Assembly: GCF_014237835.1 (NCBI RefSeq)
Contig: NZ_JACJVI010000004.1
Location: forward strand, 186,001 to 250,000
Source of the DNA: Rhizobium sp. AQ_MP
GTDB taxonomy: Bacteria > Pseudomonadota > Alphaproteobacteria > Rhizobiales > Rhizobiaceae
Reading direction: 5' to 3'
Length of the DNA stretch: 64,000 nucleotides
Under the pieces are notes generated by a model that made no database searches, was not told the DNA's origin, and worked only from the letters and a program-made list of their open reading frames with translations. A program made the position numbers and the translations under genes. Below are positions 8,445 to 15,617 of the stretch, piece after piece. How positions within the stretch are numbered: the stretch's first letter is position 1; every line of letters starts with the position of its first letter.

Positions 8445-8473
8445 AGGCCGCCGTCAGGCGGCCTTGTTGTTTT
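8445..8473 (+). terminator. strong plus-strand terminator with no gene ahead of it
   Basis: AGGCCGCC and GGCGGCCT form a perfect 8-base stem with a GTCA loop, followed by TTGTTGTTTT. It is oriented for plus-strand transcription, but the last plus-strand gene (cupin) ends more than 800 bases earlier and the minus-strand tumEA genes lie between. Confidence 0.75.
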
Positions 8474-8523
8474 CCGGACGACTTTCCCCCTGACGGCACG
8501 AAACGAGACCAAGGGAAAGTGAC

Positions 8524-9015
8524 ATGACCGAAGATACAGATCTCACCCTGCCCCGCCCGCCGATCGTGGCGATCCGCCATGCCAAGCCGCGCGACCTGCC
8601 GCAGCTCAACGAGATGATTGCAGCTCTCTCGATGCATCTCGGTGACGCCTCGGCCATGACGCCGGAAGCGCTGGAGCGGGATCTTTTCGGCCCCATGCCA
8701 TGGATTCAGGCCCTTGTTGCCGACAGTGGTGAAGACGGCCTGATCGGCTACGCCATCCTGGTGCCGCTCTACAAGGCGCAAGAAGGCAAGCGTGGCATGG
8801 AATTGCATCACCTCTTCGTCCGTGACGGCCAGCGCGGCAACGGCATCGGCCAGCATCTCGTCGACCGCGCCAAACAGATCGCGCGTGCATCGGGCTGCGA
8901 CTTCCTCTCGGTTTCGGCTGCCACCGGCAATTTCGCCGCCCATCGCTTCTACGAGAACATGGACTTCGTTCCCCGACCGGTCACCGGCATGCGCTACCTG
9001 CAGACGCTGAGCTGA
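8524..9015 (+). CDS. GNAT family N-acetyltransferase
   Basis: A 163-residue acetyl-CoA dependent acyltransferase. The GNAT core is visible: N-terminal strand-helix AIRHAKPRDLPQLNEMIAAL, strand MELHHLFVRDGQRGNGIGQHLVDRAKQIA with the acetyl-CoA pyrophosphate loop (Q/RxxGxG/A as QRGNGIG, about residues 100-106), and the C-terminal ATGNFAAHRFYENMDF motif. The acceptor substrate is unknown. It is followed 30 bases later by the DJ-1/PfpI gene on the same strand, probably in one transcript. Confidence 0.88.
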   Translation: MTEDTDLTLPRPPIVAIRHAKPRDLPQLNEMIAALSMHLGDASAMTPEALERDLFGPMPWIQALVADSGEDGLIGYAILVPLYKAQEGKRGMELHHLFVRDGQRGNGIGQHLVDRAKQIARASGCDFLSVSAATGNFAAHRFYENMDFVPRPVTGMRYLQTLS

Positions 9016-9045
9016 TCCCAGCCTTCAAGCACGAGGAGACATCGG

Positions 9046-9615
9046 ATGACCCGTATCGCGATTGCGCTTCAGAACGACTATGCCGACTGGGAGCCAGCCC
9101 TCCTGATGGCGGCCACCCGCTATTGGCTGGACTGCGAGGTTGTGACGGCGAGCCCGTATGGCAAACCGGTAACATCCATGGGCGGCCTGAAGGTGACGCC
9201 CGACATCGGCTTCGACGCGATTGATGCGGAGCGGTTCGACGCACTGATCATTCCCGGCGGCTATGCCTGGGAAAAAGGCGTGGCGTTCGACTTCACCGCG
9301 CTGGCGACGGCGTTTCGCGACGGAGGCAAGGTGCTTGGCGGGATCTGCGCGGCGGCGAGCGCTCTCGCTGCGACAGGCGTGCTGGATGGCGTGGCGCATA
9401 CCGGAAACTCGCTCGCCTCGCACATGAAGTATCCCGGCTATCGCGGGGAGGCCCATTACGTGGACCAGCCCCAGGCCATTCGCGATACAAAGATCGTTAC
9501 CGCAGCCGGCTCCGCGCCGGATACCTTTACGATCGAAGTGCTCAAGGCGCTTGATCTCTACGGGCCCGAAGCCGAGGAAGAACTCGCGATCTTCGCCGCC
9601 GAGCACCGGCGATAG
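9046..9615 (+). CDS. DJ-1/PfpI family protein (type 1 glutamine amidotransferase-like)
   Basis: A 189-residue class I glutamine amidotransferase-like fold protein. The nucleophile elbow is GGICAAASALAATG, with Cys at about residue 103. The acidic partner of the family is probably the Glu in the PGGYAWEKG turn. Members include glyoxalases, chaperones and peptidases, and this group resembles YdeA-type proteins; no substrate can be assigned. A GAGGAG site precedes the ATG at 9046. Confidence 0.82.
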   Translation: MTRIAIALQNDYADWEPALLMAATRYWLDCEVVTASPYGKPVTSMGGLKVTPDIGFDAIDAERFDALIIPGGYAWEKGVAFDFTALATAFRDGGKVLGGICAAASALAATGVLDGVAHTGNSLASHMKYPGYRGEAHYVDQPQAIRDTKIVTAAGSAPDTFTIEVLKALDLYGPEAEEELAIFAAEHRR

Positions 9616-9633
9616 GATGGAAATCTGAAAGCG

Positions 9634-9858
9634 TCAGTGCCTGACAGGCGGATTTTCCGACCATTTCTGCAGGGTCGTCTTGATCAAAATGAGTGCCGCC
9701 TGCTGGGCGTGGTCGCGTTCCCGCGGATCGACAATGGCAGAGAGGCGCTTTTCGAAAGCACGGACCGTTTCGTCCACCCAGCGATGCAGGGCCGGATCGG
9801 GATAGTTGTCGAGCAAGGACCGGAGCGCATTCTCCATTCGCCGGCGTTCGATGCTCAT
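9634..9858 (-). CDS. small hypothetical protein, 74 residues
   Basis: A short conserved-looking protein I cannot name. The ATG at 9858 has a perfect GGAGG 7 bases upstream, while the longer frame to 9981 would overlap the cytochrome gene. The sequence is mainly helical (MSIERRRMENALRSLL, then WVDETVRAFEKRLSAI and HAQQAALILIKTTLQKW), with no cysteine, signal peptide or membrane segment. It is the last gene of a minus-strand run behind two c-type cytochromes and may simply be cotranscribed with them. Confidence 0.7.
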   Translation of the reverse strand: MSIERRRMENALRSLLDNYPDPALHRWVDETVRAFEKRLSAIVDPRERDHAQQAALILIKTTLQKWSENPPVRH

Positions 9859-9934
9859 GTCCCCTCCGAAGTCATTTCGACGATGGGAAGATGACAGGCA
9901 AGGCTTGCGCGATGCTGAACAGGCCAGTGCGGTG

Positions 9935-10852
9935 TTACTGAACGGCGGGGATGGCCTTGAGATAGGCGGCGATCGCCTCACGATCGGCGGCTGTCAGTTC
10001 CGCCATGTTCTTCTGCACCTCGACCATGGAGCCACCGACGCTGTCGTAATCTGGCGTGAAACCAGTTGCGAGATAGGTGACGATGTCGCCTTCGCTCCAG
10101 GAGCCCATGCTCTTGGAGCCCGGCGTGATGTTGGGGATTGTCCCCTCGCCTTCCGGATTGGGTCCGCCGGCAAGCCACTGGCCGGCAAGGAAGCCGCCAA
10201 AGGCGTTGCGAGGCGTATGGCATTCGCCGCAGTGACCGGGACCCTCGACGAGATACTGCCCGCGCTTGACCATGTCGGAGGCATCTGCGAGCTCGACCCT
10301 CGGCGCGTCGTTGACGAACAGAAATTTCCAGCCGCCGAGCAGCACCCGCTGACTGAAGGGGAAACCGAGCTCATGCGACGGAGCCACGGCGTCGCTGGCC
10401 GGCAGGGTCTTCATGAAGCCATAGAGATCGTTGATGTCTTTAGGCGTCATCCGCGCATAGGAGCCATAGGGGAAGGACGGGTAAAGATGTTCGCCCTCAC
10501 GTCCGACGCCGCGGGTCATGGCATCGCCGAACTCGGCCAGCGTCCAGGCACCGATACCCGCTTCGGGATGGGATGAAATGTTGGGAGCGTGGAACGTACC
10601 GAAATCGCTCTTGAGCGGTGCTCCACCGGACAGGACTAGACGCGCATCGCCCGTGGCACCTGCCGGCGCATGGCAGCTGGCACAGCCTCCGGCGAAGAAG
10701 ACTTCCCGGCCATGGGTCAAATCGGGTTCGCCGAGATTGGCCCAAACCGAAGGGTCCTGGCGGGTCGGTGCGGTGATGAACAGGAAGGCGCCGAAACCGG
10801 CTGCTCCGAGCGCGACGAGGCCACCCAGCCCCTTGACCCAAGTCGATGCCAT
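9935..10852 (-). CDS. diheme c-type cytochrome, membrane-anchored
   Basis: A 305-residue electron carrier with two c-type haem sites: CASCH in the N-terminal domain (about residue 58) and CGECH in the second (about residue 207), each followed by Met-containing loops suited as sixth ligands. An N-terminal hydrophobic segment (VKGLGGLVALGAAGFGAFLFI) is an uncleaved anchor or signal for the periplasm. The family resembles cytochrome subunits of PQQ-alcohol and other periplasmic dehydrogenases, but no dehydrogenase gene is nearby. I use the ATG at 10852, which has GGAGG in place; a TTG at 10882 is in frame upstream. It lies 89 bases downstream of the cytochrome c' gene. Confidence 0.88.
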   Translation of the reverse strand: MASTWVKGLGGLVALGAAGFGAFLFITAPTRQDPSVWANLGEPDLTHGREVFFAGGCASCHAPAGATGDARLVLSGGAPLKSDFGTFHAPNISSHPEAGIGAWTLAEFGDAMTRGVGREGEHLYPSFPYGSYARMTPKDINDLYGFMKTLPASDAVAPSHELGFPFSQRVLLGGWKFLFVNDAPRVELADASDMVKRGQYLVEGPGHCGECHTPRNAFGGFLAGQWLAGGPNPEGEGTIPNITPGSKSMGSWSEGDIVTYLATGFTPDYDSVGGSMVEVQKNMAELTAADREAIAAYLKAIPAVQ

Positions 10853-10941
10853 TTCCGGCCTCCGTTGATATTCTGTTTCCAACTTGAGGAAACGGAGTGG
10901 CGGGCGCGGCGGATCAGCCGATCTGCGCCCGCCGGGAAGCC

Positions 10942-11385
10942 TTAATTCTTCAGGCGGTAGGTCTGGTGACAGTCACCACAGGTGCTGCCAATGGCCTGCA
11001 TGGCTGCGCCGACGCCAGCCTGGTCGGCCGGAAGGGCTGCGAGTTGCGCTTCGGCAGCGGCGGTAAGTTTGGCGGACTTTGCCTTGAAGTCGTCCATGTT
11101 CTGCCAGATCGCCGGTGCGGCCTCGCTGTCCATGCCTGTTTCGCTGCCGGCAGGGAAGTGATCCGGGAAGGTCTTGCTGACTTCAACCAGCGTGGTGAGT
11201 GCGGCCTTTACGGCTTCCGCGTCATAGGGTTTTTCACCCTTGGCAATGCCGCCGAGCGTGCCCATGGCACCACCGACCTTCTTCATCTCCTCCTGACGGA
11301 CCACCTGCGGTTCGCCCGCAGCGATGGCTGCGGACACGCCAAGACAGATCGCCGCCGCAGCGGACAGAACGACTTTCAACTTCAT
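10942..11385 (-). CDS. cytochrome c' / c556 (class II cytochrome)
   Basis: A 147-residue periplasmic four-helix-bundle cytochrome. A signal peptide is clear (MKLKVVLSAAAAICLGVSAAIA), and the single haem motif CGDCHQTYR lies at the extreme C-terminus, as in class II cytochromes. In c' the haem iron is five-coordinate and binds NO; in c556 an N-terminal Met is the sixth ligand. The segment RQEEMKKVGGAMGTL has Met residues at that place, so a c556-type protein is possible. The ATG at 11385 has GGAGA 8 bases upstream. The diheme cytochrome gene follows on the same strand and may be its redox partner. Confidence 0.88.
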   Translation of the reverse strand: MKLKVVLSAAAAICLGVSAAIAAGEPQVVRQEEMKKVGGAMGTLGGIAKGEKPYDAEAVKAALTTLVEVSKTFPDHFPAGSETGMDSEAAPAIWQNMDDFKAKSAKLTAAAEAQLAALPADQAGVGAAMQAIGSTCGDCHQTYRLKN

Positions 11386-11530
11386 CAGCTTTTCTCCAGA
11401 GTTCGGCCGGGCGCACCGGCGATCAGTTGCGGGCAATGCATGTTTGCAGGCTTGAGACAGACGATTGAAGTCACAAAGGAGTGATAAGTCCTACCCCAAT
11501 CAACTTTCGGATATCTATGACGAATTCACG

Positions 11531-12427
11531 TCAGGCATCTGTCAGCGAATTGTCAGGGAAGCCGGCCGTTCGCTGCTTTTGCGGCGATAGATCAAGCCAC
11601 CGATCGGGTTCGCGACCATGTCCGGCGATCTCGATCCGATCCTCGAACAGCGTGAGGACCGCGAAGGCATTGTCATGCTCCGTATCGACCATGCCGCAGA
11701 AGTTGACGAAATGCACACCATCCCGTTCGGCGTGTCCACCCGCATGATGATGGCCGCAAAGATAGGCTATGGCTGAAGACGACGAGACGACTGAGGTCGC
11801 CAGTTCTTCTGCACCCCACAACATGTGATCGGAGGAAGGATAGATCGGATAATGACCGAGAAGGATCACCTGCTCACCGGCGGATTCGGCTGCGGACAGA
11901 CGCTCGGTGATCCAGGCTGCCTGGGCGGCGGAAATGCCGGCGTTCCACTCATAAGCGTTTTGCGCCCCGCTCGCTTTCAGTGCCTGCAGTCGCATCTCGG
12001 CTTCCTGCCGCCTTGGGTCTTCCGGCGCCGTGGAGAATAGCGAGATCTCGGTGCCGTCGGTGACGAGGAGGCGCAGGCCGTCGAAAACCAGTTCGTGATA
12101 GGGCGACGGCATCGAGAGCAATTTGTGGACCTGCGTCAAACGGTCTGGCTCGACCAGGAAGTCGTGATTGCCCGGCAGCAGGATGCGCGGCGCGTGGAGG
12201 GTGCCGAGGATATCGAGTGCAGCGGCGAAGTTTTCCCATCCCCGATCAATCAGATCACCCAGCACCACGACTGCATCGAGAGGCTGGCCGTTGAAGTGCT
12301 CCACTGCCTGGTGGAGCTTGTCGCGGGAGCGACAAAAATGCCGGTCCATCGTCAGGTCCGGTTCGAGATCTGCGTATTGGGGATCGGCAATGATGCCGAG
12401 CCGCAAGCGTGGGCGAGTCTGAGTCAT
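11531..12427 (-). CDS. calcineurin-like metallophosphoesterase (ADPRibase-Mn-like)
   Basis: A 298-residue dinuclear metal phosphoesterase. All family motifs are present in order: IADPQYAD (DxQ variant of the usual DxH, D15 and Q17), GDLIDRG (D58), GNHDF (about residue 87), LGHYPIYP and CGHHHAGG. The DxQ form is typical of the ADP-ribose/CDP-alcohol diphosphatase subgroup that includes ADPRibase-Mn, so a nucleoside diphosphate-linked substrate is a reasonable guess. It has no signal peptide and should be cytoplasmic. It stands between the cytochrome genes and an AI-2E family transporter, with no clear link to either. Confidence 0.85.
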   Translation of the reverse strand: MTQTRPRLRLGIIADPQYADLEPDLTMDRHFCRSRDKLHQAVEHFNGQPLDAVVVLGDLIDRGWENFAAALDILGTLHAPRILLPGNHDFLVEPDRLTQVHKLLSMPSPYHELVFDGLRLLVTDGTEISLFSTAPEDPRRQEAEMRLQALKASGAQNAYEWNAGISAAQAAWITERLSAAESAGEQVILLGHYPIYPSSDHMLWGAEELATSVVSSSSAIAYLCGHHHAGGHAERDGVHFVNFCGMVDTEHDNAFAVLTLFEDRIEIAGHGREPDRWLDLSPQKQRTAGFPDNSLTDA

Positions 12428-12491
12428 GAATTCACCGCTTCCAATCTGGGCGGTGCATAGGGCCAGGCGATGACGGATGGATGACAGCCGC

Positions 12492-13637
12492 TCAGTCGGG
12501 CAGATTGGGCTGTATCCGGGTCTGCGGCATGATCCCCGCGTAAAGCGTCAGGCAGATCAGTGTCAGCGGCACGGCGAGCATGGCGCCGACGGCACCCCAG
12601 AGCCAGGTCCAGAAAACAATGGCGCCGAACAGCATGAAGGCATTCATCTGCAGCCGCTTGCCCATCACGGCTGGGATCAGCAGGTTTTCCAGCAGCCCGT
12701 TGAGCATGAAAAAGACGAAGGCGGGCATCAGCCCGAACAGCAGGCTTTCATGGGCCAGCAGGCCGCCAATGGCCATCGAAAGGGTCACCATGGCAATACC
12801 GAGAAACGGGATGAAGCTCAGGAGAAATGTCGCAACACCCCAGAGCAATGGTGTCCCAAGACCGCCGATCCAGGCAACCAGAGCCGCGACAACGCCGAAG
12901 AGGCCATAGACGATGACCGCCGTGGCGAAATAGTAGCCCAGCGCTTCCTCCACCTCGTTGAACAGGCGGATAGCCTTCAGCCGACGGGCGCGGTCGGAAA
13001 AGGCGCGGATCAGTTCCCGACGCAATGCCAGTCGGCAGGACAGGAAAAGCAGCAAGCCGGCGATGAAGATGAAAAGCTGGAGCAGGGCCGGCGTAACACC
13101 GGACGCGATGGTCGAGAGAATGGTACCGGAATTCTGCATCATCGCCTCCATGGAATCGGGGCCACGCGAAAGGATTGCCAGCGGGCGTTCCATCCACGCA
13201 ATGCCTTCGAGATATTTGATTGCCCGGTTGACCATGTCGGGACCGCTTTCAATCAGCATGTTGACCGGAGTCCAGATGATGCTGATCAGCAGGAGAAGCA
13301 GGACGAGGAAGAGGCTCGAAAGGACAATGGCTGTCACCGTCGGGGGCATGCCGAGCTTGCCGAGACGATCCGCGGCGATACCCAGGATAAGCCCGACCAC
13401 GATCGCCATGGTCAATGGGATCAGGATGAAGGAGGCCAGGTGCAGCGCAATCAGCGCGAAAATCACGAAAAGACCGATCACCGACCATGACACGACATAG
13501 TCGAGACCGGTCTTCTTGAAGCGCACCTTGCGGGAGGCGCTATGGCGGTGGCTGACTTGCATGTTCACCGGAGCAACTCCGATGCCACAGATGTTTGGAC
13601 TTTCGCTGCTGACATGGCCTTGATCCCCGTGCGACAT
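12492..13637 (-). CDS. AI-2E family transporter (PerM/TqsA type)
   Basis: A 381-residue inner-membrane protein with about eight hydrophobic segments. Family features are the paired N-terminal helices (VVSWSVIGLFVIFALIALHL, LIPLTMAIVVGLILG), a long soluble loop, then the C-terminal block with VWGVATFLLSFIPFLG-like sequence and the PAVMGKRLQMNAFMLF signature. The family covers autoinducer-2 exporters, Na/H antiporters and uncharacterised permeases; nothing here picks one. The start is uncertain: the reading frame begins at 13637, but an ATG at 13562 just ahead of the basic segment HRHSASRKVRFKK is an alternative. Confidence 0.82.
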   Translation of the reverse strand: MSHGDQGHVSSESPNICGIGVAPVNMQVSHRHSASRKVRFKKTGLDYVVSWSVIGLFVIFALIALHLASFILIPLTMAIVVGLILGIAADRLGKLGMPPTVTAIVLSSLFLVLLLLLISIIWTPVNMLIESGPDMVNRAIKYLEGIAWMERPLAILSRGPDSMEAMMQNSGTILSTIASGVTPALLQLFIFIAGLLLFLSCRLALRRELIRAFSDRARRLKAIRLFNEVEEALGYYFATAVIVYGLFGVVAALVAWIGGLGTPLLWGVATFLLSFIPFLGIAMVTLSMAIGGLLAHESLLFGLMPAFVFFMLNGLLENLLIPAVMGKRLQMNAFMLFGAIVFWTWLWGAVGAMLAVPLTLICLTLYAGIMPQTRIQPNLPD

Positions 13638-13703
13638 CTTTCAACGTACGGGAACAATTTCCGTTCCACAGGGGAACGGGGAGTCCAGCATCTCGGCTTC
13701 GCC

Positions 13704-14585
13704 TCAGGCCTGCGGCGCGACGAGCGTCAGGCCGATGCCCCAGGGATCGGCGAGGCTGAAGCCCCGGACAGTCCGGTCGACCTTGATCTCCAGACCCTCC
13801 AGCGTGGCCAGCACGCGATCAAGAGCCGCCTGATCGGTGAAGGCGAGTTCGTAGTCCTGCAGTCCGGTCATGGCCGCAGTGCGCGCCGGAGCATTTCTGC
13901 TGTTCCAGACATTCGCGGCCACGTGATGATGGTAGCTGCCGGAGGCGTAGAAGCTTGCGCCCGGATAGCTCGCCATCTTCTTCAGGCCGAGCACGCCTTC
14001 ATAGAAGCGGTCGGCTTCCGGCACATTGCCGACCTGAAGGTGGATGTGGCCAAGCGCTGCGTCCGGCGACATGCCAGCCCAAGGCGTCTTTGCCGCGCTG
14101 TCATAGAGGGCCTGGAGATCGAGACGCCGGGTGTCCATTTCGACCGTGCCATCGGGATGGTAGGTCCATTCCTGAGGCTTGCGGTCGCGATACACCTCGA
14201 TGCCATTGCCTTCGGGGTCGGACAGATAGATGGCTTCGCTCACCAGATGATCGCTTGCGCCGTCGAACTGCAGGCCGAGATGGGCCGCATGGGCCAGCCA
14301 ATGGGCAAGCTCGGCGCGATCCGGCATCAGGAAGGCGTTGTGAAAAAGCCCGGCGGCGTTCCGCGGTGCGGGAGCCGCGGAATTGTTTGTCGTGAGTGTC
14401 AGCAGGACACGGTTGCCAGCGCCGAGTTCGACGCCGCTTGCGCTGGTCTCAAGCCGCTTCAGCCCCAGCGCTCGCTCGTAGAAGCCCGCCATCGTGTCGA
14501 GATCGCGGACGACCAGATGCGCTCGGCCGACATGCACCGGGCGGCTGAGGGCAAAGGAGGCGGTTTCGTCTTGGGCGGTTGTCAT
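13704..14585 (-). CDS. two-domain VOC protein (CatE-like, glyoxalase/extradiol dioxygenase superfamily)
   Basis: A 293-residue protein with two vicinal-oxygen-chelate domains. In the first, the possible metal ligands are intact: His in VGRAHLVVRD, His in LFHNAFLMPDR and Glu in LSDPEGNGIEVYRD. In the second, GHIHLQVGNV and YHHHVAANVW provide His, but the last position reads SLADPWGIGLTLV and lacks the usual Glu. Classical extradiol dioxygenases use the C-terminal site, so ring-cleavage activity is doubtful and a glyoxalase-like or other role is possible. It is divergent from the universal stress protein gene. Confidence 0.82.
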   Translation of the reverse strand: MTTAQDETASFALSRPVHVGRAHLVVRDLDTMAGFYERALGLKRLETSASGVELGAGNRVLLTLTTNNSAAPAPRNAAGLFHNAFLMPDRAELAHWLAHAAHLGLQFDGASDHLVSEAIYLSDPEGNGIEVYRDRKPQEWTYHPDGTVEMDTRRLDLQALYDSAAKTPWAGMSPDAALGHIHLQVGNVPEADRFYEGVLGLKKMASYPGASFYASGSYHHHVAANVWNSRNAPARTAAMTGLQDYELAFTDQAALDRVLATLEGLEIKVDRTVRGFSLADPWGIGLTLVAPQA

Positions 14586-14707
14586 CGTGGTTCTCCTGCT
14601 GCCTTCGGCTGGGCTCCGACCAGAAATGGCGCAAAACCTTTGTTCACATAAGACGGAATTTTCTCGAAAGATCGTTCAATGAAAGTTGACGACATCACGC
14701 CTCAAAG

Positions 14708-14721
14708 TTGATCCTGATCAA
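14708..14721 (+). promoter_or_regulatory. FixK/FNR box upstream of the stress operon
   Basis: TTGATCCTGATCAA is an exact TTGAT-N4-ATCAA anaerobox, the consensus site of FixK, FnrN and Anr. Its centre is 81 bases before the ATG of the universal stress protein. A start about 41 bases downstream of the centre would place the transcript start near 14756, the classical class II activation geometry, with CATTCT as a poor -10, as expected of an activator-dependent promoter. Confidence 0.85.
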
Positions 14722-14795
14722 TGCGAGGTAGCATCGCCGGACGCATTCTGCCGCCATGAAGAGGAAACACCCGGCGGGTGACAAAGGAGAGCAAG

Positions 14796-15206
14796 ATGTA
14801 CAAGAAGATCATCGTCCCGGTTGATCCAGCTGCCACTGCAATTGGTGAGAAGATCCTGACCAAGGCCAAGTCGCTGCTCGATGCGGGTGGTGAAATCGTG
14901 CTGTTGACCATCATCGAGGACATCCCCGGCTATCTGGCCATCGACGTACCGGTTGATCTGATCGAAGGCGCGATCACCGACGCCAAGGCCAAGCTCGTGA
15001 CACTCAAGGAAAAGACGGGTGCCAGCGCGCATATCGAAATCCGCTCCGGTGCGCCGGCTCGAGAAATCCTCGCGGCAGCCGAAGAGCATAAGGCGGACCT
15101 GATCATCGTCGGGTCGCATGTGCCCGACTTCTCCAACTATTTCATCGGCGCGACGGCCGACCGGGTCGTACGCCATTCGAAGATCTCCGTTCTGGTCGAC
15201 AGGTGA
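14796..15206 (+). CDS. universal stress protein (UspA family)
   Basis: A 136-residue single UspA domain of the ATP-binding type. It begins MYKKIIVPVDPAAT and ends with GSHVPDFSNYFIGATADRVVRHSKISVLV. That C-terminal part contains the G-2x-G-9x-G-S/T nucleotide motif, with GSH at about residue 110 and GATADRV later. The ATG at 14796 has AAGGAG upstream; a GTG at 14778 is less likely. The FixK/FNR box upstream points to induction at low oxygen, where USPs are commonly made in rhizobia. The zinc finger gene starts 5 bases after its stop, so the two form an operon. Confidence 0.92.
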   Translation: MYKKIIVPVDPAATAIGEKILTKAKSLLDAGGEIVLLTIIEDIPGYLAIDVPVDLIEGAITDAKAKLVTLKEKTGASAHIEIRSGAPAREILAAAEEHKADLIIVGSHVPDFSNYFIGATADRVVRHSKISVLVDR

Positions 15207-15210
15207 GACG

Positions 15211-15552
15211 ATGGACAATCCCGCACAAGCCATGGACACGGCGCATTTCGAGCGCATTCTCCTCGCCCGCAAGGACGAGATCGAGCGGCGGCTGAAGAAG
15301 ATCGACACGGATCTCGGCACGCTGAAAAGCGCCGACAGCGCCGAGCGCGCCACCGAGGCGGAGAACGACGAAGTGCTGGAGGAATTCGGCCAGGTCGGCG
15401 AAGAGGAACTCAGGGCGATCGATGCGGCGCTGGACCGGATCGCCAAGGGGCGTTATGGTCAGTGCACCAAATGCGGCGAGCCGATCTCCATGGAACGGCT
15501 GAAGGCGGTGCCGCACACACCATTCTGCAAGGATTGCGCAACCTCGCATTGA
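15211..15552 (+). CDS. TraR/DksA-type C4 zinc finger protein
   Basis: A 113-residue DksA/TraR family protein. It has an N-terminal coiled-coil helical hairpin (FERILLARKDEIERRLKKID to FGQVGEEELRAIDAALDRI) and a C-terminal zinc site CTKC-x17-CKDC. It is shorter than DksA proper and lacks the DxxDxA tip typical of RNA polymerase-modulating DksA; the hairpin tip here reads NDEVLEE. A DksA-like effect on transcription under stress is therefore an inference. It is the second gene of the FixK-box operon behind the stress protein and is followed by a strong terminator. Confidence 0.88.
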   Translation: MDNPAQAMDTAHFERILLARKDEIERRLKKIDTDLGTLKSADSAERATEAENDEVLEEFGQVGEEELRAIDAALDRIAKGRYGQCTKCGEPISMERLKAVPHTPFCKDCATSH

Positions 15553-15577
15553 GAGGCGCCTTTTGAGGGGCGATGGG

Positions 15578-15613
15578 CAGGCCGGAGTGATGAGCTCCGG
15601 CCTGTTTCTTTTT
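15578..15613 (+). terminator. terminator of the USP-DksA operon
   Basis: CAGGCCGGAG pairs with CTCCGGCCTG (10 bases, 7-base loop) and is followed directly by TTTCTTTTT. It begins 25 bases after the zinc finger stop and just before the convergent tex stop. Confidence 0.92.
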
Positions 15614-15617
15614 GGTT

